This document shows positions 44,096 to 51,046 of a DNA stretch of 51,046 nt, piece after piece. The DNA is from Nemertoderma westbladi (taxonomy: Eukaryota; Xenacoelomorpha; Nemertodermatida; Nemertodermatidae), in assembly GCA_032718475.1 (NCBI GenBank), contig JAUCBJ010005666.1, positions 1 through 51,046 on the forward strand, given 5' to 3'. The notes under the pieces are model-generated. The model did no database searches and was not told where the DNA came from. It was given only the letters and a program-made list of their open reading frames with translations. Position 1 is the first letter of the stretch. Every line of letters begins with the position of its first letter. The translations under genes were made by a program, and so were the position numbers.

Positions 44096-46000
44096 ACACT
44101 GTGTACACACAGACAAACTTCTCTAGGTGGGATAAATATTTCTCCATTTGACGCAACACCGCCGCGGCCGCTATGAGGGAGGTGAATACCGCGGCCGCTC
44201 CTAAAGCCGCAGGCCATCGCTAACTATATAGGTTAACTTGGGATTCTGGGGGACTTTTCGATGAAGGAACAGACCAAATTTTTTTATTTTCTCACCAGGG
44301 GAGCGGCTCGGAATTCTAAGATATTAGCAACTCTAACATTAGCAAATCTAACCCTTCGACGGACACGGCGGACAAAAATCCGTCATTTTTTCGACAATTT
44401 TAAAATTTTTTTGAAAGGCGCTCTACAGTGGCTCGAAAAAACCCTAGGTTATTGCTTAGCCGACGCCGGGATACGATAGAAGGGATTAATTAGTGAATTC
44501 GTTTTTTTTTTCAAAAAAGATTACCACGCCTTTTTTCCGAAAATGTCCGTTGTAAAAGCTTTTGCGGAATTGGCTGGTTATTTTCCCCGCAAAGTACTCT
44601 GTAGTTGGTTTAACGGGCATAAAAAGCCGTTTCCTTACTGTACTGGTGTTTTAGTGGACATAACAAGCCATTTCTTCTGTATGTGTACTTTAGCGGACAT
44701 AATTAGCAATTCTATGACGCAATGCGCTAGATCCTCTTGAAACAGTGTATAGTTACTATGACGACAGCTAACAGCTGAGCTGTACACGTGTAGCTTTTCC
44801 TTGTTCTCTGGTGTTTCTTTGTTCGGTCAACCAATCAGAGCGATTCTCCTGCTTTTGTACAGAAACCTCCGAGAAATCGCGCAATGCATTATGGGTCAAT
44901 GTTTACATTTTGTCCTGAGCCCAGAAGATCGGCTTCGGAATCTCTGTGTTTTCAGTCTTTAGCCCAACATTAGTAGGCTTAATTATAGAACGTATATCTG
45001 TTATCTCACTCACTCACCTAATCATATTGTCAACTACAAACACCGCATTTTTACTGCTATTTACTGTCGGTTATTCATTATATCTGTTGATGGAATATTA
45101 TTATATTTGGATAATATCAATCAATAATCAGACACCCCAATCTTCTTGATATACTGAAGGTTAGAGAGACCGGTTACATATAACGATTGCGACTTACATT
45201 AAAGTGGTTCTGAAGTGAATCTAATGCTATTTCATAGGCCCTACATGTATTGGTTGTTGTTCTCTTTATATGTGACTAAAATTAGTGAAGGTCGGCAGAT
45301 CGGTGTGCAGCATTGTGCAGTATTGTGTATGATTGTGACTGATAACAAAGCATCTCCTAAAGAATGCGCCATATACGTGAATCTATAGCCATCCCGTTGT
45401 GTCTAGTTTAAGTCATAACTCTGTTTACATATTTAGAGCGCCACGTCCTAAAGGAACTGTTAATATTTCCCGAAAGTGAATAATATTTGTCAGAGATTAT
45501 ATATTACGATCAGTCGAATAATACAGTAGGCCTACACCGCAATACGGTTAGGCTTCCGAATCCAGTCTCCCGGGTATATCCAGCGGGTGAATGATCGCGC
45601 ATAGACTGGCTTCGGCTAATGTAGTGTATCAAATACGTGTCATAGGCTAAAGACGATCTATTATCTAGAAGACATCCCAATTTGGCAGGTTAAACTGCTA
45701 AAGGTCTGAAAGCGCGAACAATAACAGATATAGCTTCTGTATTGCAGTAGGCAATAAAGCTGAAGTACCGGTCAACCGGTACCTAGTAGGCCTGACTACC
45801 TAACCACCCGGACCGGTACCTACAGCAGTACAGGTACAGCAGTATTATTCGATTTTGATAATTGTATACCGGTAGGCCCTAATACTTAATCAGGGACTGC
45901 AGCCCTGGTTTTTTATTGGGATTTTACTTATTTCTGTCAGTTTTATTTATTTGTAGGCCAATATTGAGCAGAAGGCGTGTAAGCCTGCTCAGATTGTACA
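44096..46000. other. Intergenic segment before the 290-bp repeats
   Basis: No credible gene. Two GCGGCCGC octamers lie at 44164-44171 and 44191-44198 in a local CpG-rich patch. Open frames at 44261-44479, 44543-44740 and 44946-45149 are short and show no family motif. The right part might belong to the 5' end of the retroelement that follows, but I cannot show it. Confidence 0.5.
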
Positions 46001-46271
46001 GATAATTTGTAGGCTGGACTGTTGTCTGACTGTTGTTAAGTCTGAAGTGACTGTAGTGTGTGTAGAGCGTATGTCCGAAAAGTACTAGTTAGGAAAGTAG
46101 GGGCTTCCAGTGCTGTGAGGTAAACCCCCTCGAAAGAATAAGTCGTACTACTCGGTTAGAACGCATACTAACTAACCATTTCGGAGTCTGCATATACTGT
46201 AGTGTATTTAGGCTTGATAGTAGTCTGCCAGCGTTTGGTCTGTACTTTGTTTGTGTAGTCTGTATGGGTAG
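46001..46271. repeat. 290-bp repeat, copy 1 (interrupted)
   Basis: Starts GATAATTTGTAGGCTGGACT and shares GGGGCTTCCAGTGCTGTGAG and AATAAGTCGTACTACTCGGT with the two later copies. It is the most diverged copy and is broken at 46271 by an inserted element. Confidence 0.88.
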
Positions 46272-46689
46272 ATAGATAGATAGATTTATTTATACATTAT
46301 GTAAAAACAATAACAAATACACCAAACAATGTACCGGTATAAAGGTATTGTCCAACATAACATATAGGATTACCCCTAAAGCTTTGCAGCTTATTTCCAA
46401 GGGGGTCCTTTATGTTACTTGGTTACAAATACAATATTACACTACGCTAACCTAAAACCAATATAAAACGTAATTACACTATGTATATGTACAACTTTAC
46501 CGAGAGCGTGACAATGCCCGACTCAACGGTAAAGATGTAATGTACAGAACAATTTATTATAAAACGTAATTACAGTATAAATAGTAAATAATTAATAAAC
46601 TAATAACTTACTGTAGGACTATTGTACCTATTTTTACATTGCACACGGAGATGAGATTTAACTGCAGATTTAAAAGAATGTTGATTATA
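46272..46689 (-). mobile_element. Insertion in the 290-bp repeat, probable LINE or SINE 3' end
   Basis: About 418 bp separate the end of repeat copy 1 from the start of copy 2. GGGTAG flanks it at 46266-46271 and 46690-46695, which would be a 6-bp target duplication. Its left edge is ATAGATAGATAGATTTATTT, so on the minus strand it ends in a simple (CTAT)n tail, as many non-LTR elements do. It contains CCAAGGGGGTCCTTTATGTT. No coding remnant is recognised. Confidence 0.6.
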
Positions 46690-46690
46690 G

Positions 46691-47270
46691 GGTAGCGTAA
46701 TATTTCTTATTTAGATAATTTGTAGGCTGGATTGTTGCCTAGCTGTTGTTAGGTCGGAAGAGATTGCGGTGTTTGTAGAGTGTATGTCCGATAAAGTGCC
46801 AGTTGGGAACGTAGGGGCTTCCAGTGCTGTGAGGTAAACCCCCTCGAAAGAATAAGTCGTACTACTTGGTTAGAACGCATACTAACTAACCATTTCGGAG
46901 TCTGCATATACTGTAGTGTATTTAGGCTTGATAGTAGTCTGCCAGCGTTTGGTCTGTACTTTGTTTGTGTAGTCTGTACGGGTAGCGTAATATTTCTTAT
47001 TTAGATAATTTGTAGGCTGGATTGTTGCCTAGCTGTTGTTAGGTCGGAAGAGATTGCGGTGTTTGTAGAGTGTATGTCCGATAAAGTGCCAGTTGGGAAC
47101 GTAGGGGCTTCCAGTGCTGTGAGGTAAACCCCCTCGAAAGAATAAGTCGTACTACTCGGTTAGAACGCATACTAACTAACCATTTCGGAGTCTGCATATA
47201 CCGTAGTTTGTTTAGGCTTGATAGTAGTCTGTCAGCATTTGGTCTGCATTTTGTTTGAGTAGTCTGTACG
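46691..47270. repeat. 290-bp tandem repeat, copies 2 and 3
   Basis: Copies start at GGTAGCGTAA, at 46691 and 46981, and a third start appears at 47271 before the similarity ends. Copies 2 and 3 differ by few substitutions. The position, 1.2 kb before a retrotransposon gag frame, would suit internal repeats of an LTR or 5' leader. Confidence 0.9.
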
Positions 47271-47275
47271 CGTAG

Positions 47276-48496
47276 CGTAATATTTATTATTCAGAGTTTA
47301 TGCGATTATTCGCAACATTCATATCCCCAAGTTAATTCCTACAGTAATTGTGCTTGTTATATATACTGTTATAGTTAAACTAACCCCGGTACTACATCAG
47401 GGCTGCTTGGCGTAGGTAAAGACTGGTGATTTTGTGCCCCGGTCACTCCAGCAGATACCGTGGTTCTTTTAGCTGTTCAAGTATTTTTAACTACTGATTA
47501 TTTGTTGTATAAGTACTTGTACCTAATTTAGGGTTTAGTGTACAGTGCTTTCCGAAGGTAATTAGTGTGTAGGCAGTATATTTGTGTTGTAAAGTGGTTA
47601 ATAGGCACGTTGGTTCTGGTAGACCGCGGTAATTAACTTCTAGGTAGGAACACTCCGTGATACATAACGTAGTACTTATAGCGATACGGCTATAAGTCGT
47701 CAGACGGTGGTATTTTTTCTATCTGGACAACGCAATATATTTACTACTGCTTGTTATTTTCAAATACCGTAGTACCCTGTCCGTTGTAATAACCAGATAT
47801 TCTAACCCTTTGTTAGGCTGGTTTGTAGACTTCTTGTAAAATTACCCTAAAAATTCGTACTTGTAATTTTTTGTGTTTATTTAGAGATTGTAATCTCACC
47901 CCGAATTGTACGTAATTTGTAGTATTAAGTAACTTAGGTAAATTAGAATTATTTGTTTTAGTGTCCCACAAGTAGCACTTCACTGAGAGCGCACAGCTTC
48001 TGTGTAGTGACTCCCCCCAGAAATAATAACATTTATTTCAAATATTGACAAAAACCCATTTTAACGGGTATATATATTATAAATCAACTCAAACGATTTA
48101 TAAATAGTAGGCCTGCCATACAACAATTAGGTCTTAATATCAGTTGGACTACTGCTTAAATAACGGTAATAAAGTAAGTTAAAGTAACCAAGTAATCCCT
48201 AAAATTCAGAAATTCAATTATTCTAAAATAATTGACATACCGGTATTTACAATAGGCTTATATTTATTTCTATAAATTTAGGCTGAAATTATATACCGGT
48301 ATTCTGTGATAAACCTAGTCTGTAATAATACTTATATATATACTATAAGCATACCGGTATTCTAATATATTATATATATATCACGCTACACTGAGTAGCA
48401 GTATCGGTAATCAATTACTAAGCTAACGGTGATACTGAATTACTAGACTTGCTGTAACTGTAATATAGCAGTAGGCATTCAACTGTACAATCAAAC
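47276..48496. other. Probable 5' leader or LTR region of the BEL/Pao element
   Basis: AT-rich, with no open frame of interest. I could not identify a primer-binding site or an LTR terminus. The second LTR would be outside the window, so no comparison is possible. Confidence 0.35.
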
Positions 48497-49396
48497 ATGT
48501 CTGACACAAAACAAACACTGTCAGATAGTTTCTTAGAAAGTGCTAGAATGAGTGTTAGACAGGGTCTTAAAAAGATCTGGGACTCAGCTAAGAGTATAGA
48601 GCGTCTGAGACCAAAGTCCAAGTCCCCTCCTACTGTAAGCAAGGTCATCCCTACAGTAGTAGTGTCAGACCCTAGGCTAGTAGAACACCGTAGGTCTATC
48701 ATAGGCACTCGAGCTCAGGTCAAGCGGGACCAAGAAGCAGCGGAACAGCAGCAACACTCGAGCCGAGAACTTATTTCTCAGCAGTCCGACAGCTCCAGTA
48801 GTGCGGATACTGTAGAGCTGACACCCGAGCACGGAGCAAAGATGACAGATGCGGTTTATTCGGATCCCCTTCTCATCCTTCCTGCAGCCGTACTCACTAG
48901 GTTATTGATTGCGGTGGAGGAACACCAGATCGATTGGGCGAGAAATAAGCGATCGACTAAGGATAGTTATGCGGGATACACAAGGGAAGAACTGAAGTCT
49001 ATTGTCGAGTCGCAATGGAACTTCCCCGGACCCGGACTCCCGTTTGACTTATCGGAAGCTGCCTGGGAAGACATACACAGGATGGGAGTAACCAAGGAAA
49101 CCATCGATCCAGCTGTGTGGAAGAGGTCCGCAGCCGGATACGTTCAGGGATTCTTCAGCTCCATGGAGCGATTAGAAGAACAATTGTTTAGACAACCACA
49201 AGGACCTCAAGAGCAGGGAGAGCTGCTTTATCAAGTTCCAGAAAGAATTCTAAGAATTAGACTAATCCTATCGGCCTTTGAGGAGGCTTACGAAAAGAAG
49301 ACAAGACACGTCGTTGCAAGTTGCCGTAAAGACTTGGTTACAGCGGGTGAGTCTCCAAGTTCAAAGAACTGCCCCGTGGAAATCTCAGTTAGCTGA
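48497..49396 (+). CDS. BEL/Pao-like gag, N-terminal segment (299-codon frame)
   Basis: The ATG has A at -3. The protein is polar and low-complexity up to about residue 110 (Ser/Gln-rich), then more structured, with a Trp-containing segment (ESQWNFPGPGLPFDL, AWEDIHRMGVTKE). I do not recognise the N-terminal domain by family. Position and continuity with the DUF1759-like segment assign it to gag. The frame ends at 49394-49396, and coding continues in another frame that overlaps it from 49278. Confidence 0.6.
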   Translation: MSDTKQTLSDSFLESARMSVRQGLKKIWDSAKSIERLRPKSKSPPTVSKVIPTVVVSDPRLVEHRRSIIGTRAQVKRDQEAAEQQQHSSRELISQQSDSSSSADTVELTPEHGAKMTDAVYSDPLLILPAAVLTRLLIAVEEHQIDWARNKRSTKDSYAGYTREELKSIVESQWNFPGPGLPFDLSEAAWEDIHRMGVTKETIDPAVWKRSAAGYVQGFFSSMERLEEQLFRQPQGPQEQGELLYQVPERILRIRLILSAFEEAYEKKTRHVVASCRKDLVTAGESPSSKNCPVEISVS

Positions 49397-49943
49397 GTGC
49401 TCAACCCATGGAGAATCCACAGACGCTACATTTTCCCAAGTGGAAAGTGAAGCTACGGTGGAGAAACCGCATAAGAGGGATGCTATTGACATCTATCTGT
49501 CGGACTATCAACGTTTTGTAGGAGATGAAGAGTTGAGGAGAAGGCTAGATGGACTTAGCCCTAATAGTGAAGGAGCCAAGCTTGTGTTGGACGCAATCGA
49601 TGTGGATAGGTTAGCTGCGAACCGAGCTAAATTCAATGAAAGCATCCGCATCACTAAGGTTCAAGAGGAGCAAGTAAGGAAAAAACGTATAGAAGACAGA
49701 AAGACAGCAGCAGCGGCAGCGGCAGAAGTAGAAGCGGAAAGAAAAGCGGCCGAAGCGGAAAGAAAGGCGGCAATGGCATCGGCCAAAGCAGAAAGAAAAG
49801 CGGCAGTGGCAGAGGCAGAACGGAGGGCATCTGAAGAGACAACCCAACTAGAGTTGGAAAATCTTCAAGAGAGGCAGGACAACTTCAATAAACAGTTAAC
49901 AGCTAGTCAAATGCAGATGATGAGTCGATCTACTCCCAAATGA
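49278..49943 (+). CDS. BEL/Pao-like gag, coiled-coil segment (second frame)
   Basis: It encodes a charged region, RDAIDIYLSDYQRFVGDEEL, followed by an Ala/Glu/Lys/Arg-rich helix (AERKAAEAERKAA repeats, about 49673-49910), a predicted coiled coil. It is +1 relative to the first segment. Real coding probably switches somewhere in 49340-49425. The ATG at 49278 is unlikely to be a genuine start. It ends at TGA 49941-49943. Confidence 0.6.
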   Translation: MRRLTKRRQDTSLQVAVKTWLQRVSLQVQRTAPWKSQLAECSTHGESTDATFSQVESEATVEKPHKRDAIDIYLSDYQRFVGDEELRRRLDGLSPNSEGAKLVLDAIDVDRLAANRAKFNESIRITKVQEEQVRKKRIEDRKTAAAAAAEVEAERKAAEAERKAAMASAKAERKAAVAEAERRASEETTQLELENLQERQDNFNKQLTASQMQMMSRSTPK

Positions 49944-51046
49944 CAGGGATATACATCATCTGAGGAAGGCGATACCACCGATACTGAAGGTGGAGGAAAT
50001 AGATCTCGTCTCAGCAGACGTAGAAGAATGTCCCACCGTCAGAAATTGCCTGATTTGCCCCCAACTGTTCGAAAACAACTAGCTAGCACAGACTTAGGTA
50101 GTACAGAACCCCTAGACCAAATTATTAAAATAGACAGACTCCCTACTATAGTAGATGAGCCTGAAATAATTAGGCCTGTTCTCGAAGCCACCTCTTTGGT
50201 GATAGAGACACCTGTACTCCCAGAACCTACCTCTAGATTCCCTTTGCATAGCACTAAGCTACCTGTGCCCAGCAGAACAGCCCAGGAGACAGTTCATGTC
50301 CTGGACTCCGAGCGAAATATTAATGATTTGTCGCCCGTTGTCCCTCATCCGCCCGCTACAACGTTGGCGGCTCCCGCTTCGGCGGTCGAGTGGGTGGATG
50401 AGAGACGGCGGGGGATGGATCTCCTGCTCGGGCAGATGCAGGAGACTGTTAAGCAGTTCAAGGGCACAGTAAGGGAAAGTAGGTTAGAGTTGCAAGAAGT
50501 GCAGCAAAGTATCGCGTTAGAATGCGATAAATTAGTAAATACACAAAAGGGTATACCACCACCCCCGGTAATAATGTGTCAACCTGTTAGGTCTGAAGTA
50601 TCTCATGCGCAAGGTGTGGAGCCTACACGCATCTATACTGCTAATGAAGTAGAAACTCCTATAGTGAACCCTATTAAGGGTAATTATAAACCTGTTGACA
50701 ATGATATTCCATATAGACCTGATCATAATCCGAGAAATTTATATACCGATAACTCGATATTAAATAATACGAAGGCACAAGAAAGTTTTACGCGTCAAAT
50801 GGCTAGAACCGAAGCCCGTCAAGCGGTAAAGGTGGGAGAGATCGTCAAGTTCAATGGAGATGAGATGAAATGGTTACCTTTTAATGAATATTACAAAGAT
50901 AACATACAGAACTCTGTGCTATCCAACGGAGAGAAACTGAGATTCCTCATCGAGTGCTTGGAAGGATCTCCCAAGTTAATGGAGTTAAAGTTTATTGGAC
51001 ATCCCGATGGATTAAGACAAGTTTGGGATACACTAAACATCAGGTA
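49944..51046 (+). CDS. BEL/Pao-like gag, Pro-rich linker and DUF1759-like domain (partial)
   Basis: It continues in the same frame as the coiled-coil segment after the TGA and stays open for 1.1 kb to the window edge. It has an Arg-rich patch (RSRLSRRRRM), a Pro/Thr-rich linker, a second short helix (QMQETVKQFKGTVRESRLEL) and then the DUF1759-like region from about 50799. The TGA reads AAA TGA CAG and could have come from CGA by a CpG transition. Confidence 0.65.

Larger units (their letters stand above)
48497..51046 (+). mobile_element. BEL/Pao-like LTR retrotransposon, gag region (runs off the window)
   Basis: A long coding region in three pieces leads to FNGDEMKWLPFNEYYKDN and EKLRFLIECLEGSPKLMEL at the window end. 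This matches the pattern of DUF1759 (F.G....W..F...F, K...L...L.G.A), which belongs to the gag part of BEL/Pao polyproteins. Protease, reverse transcriptase and integrase would lie beyond the window. The frame change and the in-frame TGA suggest a partly decayed copy. All other features in this stretch are its parts. Confidence 0.72.

Noticed and set aside
44261-45149. Three short plus-strand frames
   Set aside because: They are short and share no motif with known families; surrounding DNA looks intergenic.
48418-50254. Minus-strand frames opposite the gag region
   Set aside because: The composition of the sense coding strand explains them (for example Ala/Lys-rich codons read as Cys/Phe/Leu-rich). 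They have no motif of their own.

Overview
The window is animal nuclear DNA. It holds one complete intron-containing gene, very large tandem-repeat (minisatellite) arrays, and pieces of LINE, BEL/Pao and MULE-type transposable elements. Introns are GT-AG, single-copy DNA is AT-rich, and the transposon mix fits a metazoan, probably a marine invertebrate. I cannot place it to phylum from sequence alone.

Layout. 1-1425: unassigned flank with a few decayed repeat units. 1426-21628: one uninterrupted array about 20.2 kb long (21-bp units, mostly paired as 42 bp) with several levels of near-identical higher-order duplication. 21629-22308: candidate promoter and 5' UTR. 22309-39309: nine coding exons of an SLC34 (type II) sodium-phosphate cotransporter. 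The exons join in register into a 626-residue protein carrying both QSSS signatures and the A-x-A-x-x-x-D motif of electrogenic members. Intron 2 is almost entirely a 41-bp array, and intron 5 opens into a 6.4-kb array of 30/42-bp units. Intron 5 also holds a truncated LINE, paired C and G tracts and a 135-bp foldback. 39310-42014: 3' flank with a (GT)n tract, a 70-bp LINE tail with a perfect 12-bp target duplication, a 53-bp array whose units mostly carry AATAAA, and a related 63-bp array. 42061-42837: a 777-bp inverted-repeat element with a 9-bp target duplication. 42847-46000: AT-rich sequence with a few dispersed repeats. 46001-47275: a 290-bp repeat, one copy split by an inserted element. 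48497 to the end: the gag-like start of a BEL/Pao retrotransposon ending in a DUF1759-like segment, interrupted by one frame change and one in-frame TGA.

The most notable result is at the start of intron 2. The 41-bp repeat contains a diverged copy of the last 16 nt of exon 2 plus the splice donor, so the array seems to have grown from a duplication across the exon-intron junction. Its units carry a donor-like site and, 8 nt upstream, an acceptor-like TTACAG. The intron 5 array also begins within about 5-10 bp of its donor. Two introns of one gene are therefore filled by tandem repeats that start at the 5' splice site.

The long open frames across the arrays reflect unit lengths divisible by three, and I do not treat them as genes. 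Array boundaries and copy counts are read by eye; in the largest arrays they also depend on the assembly being right.
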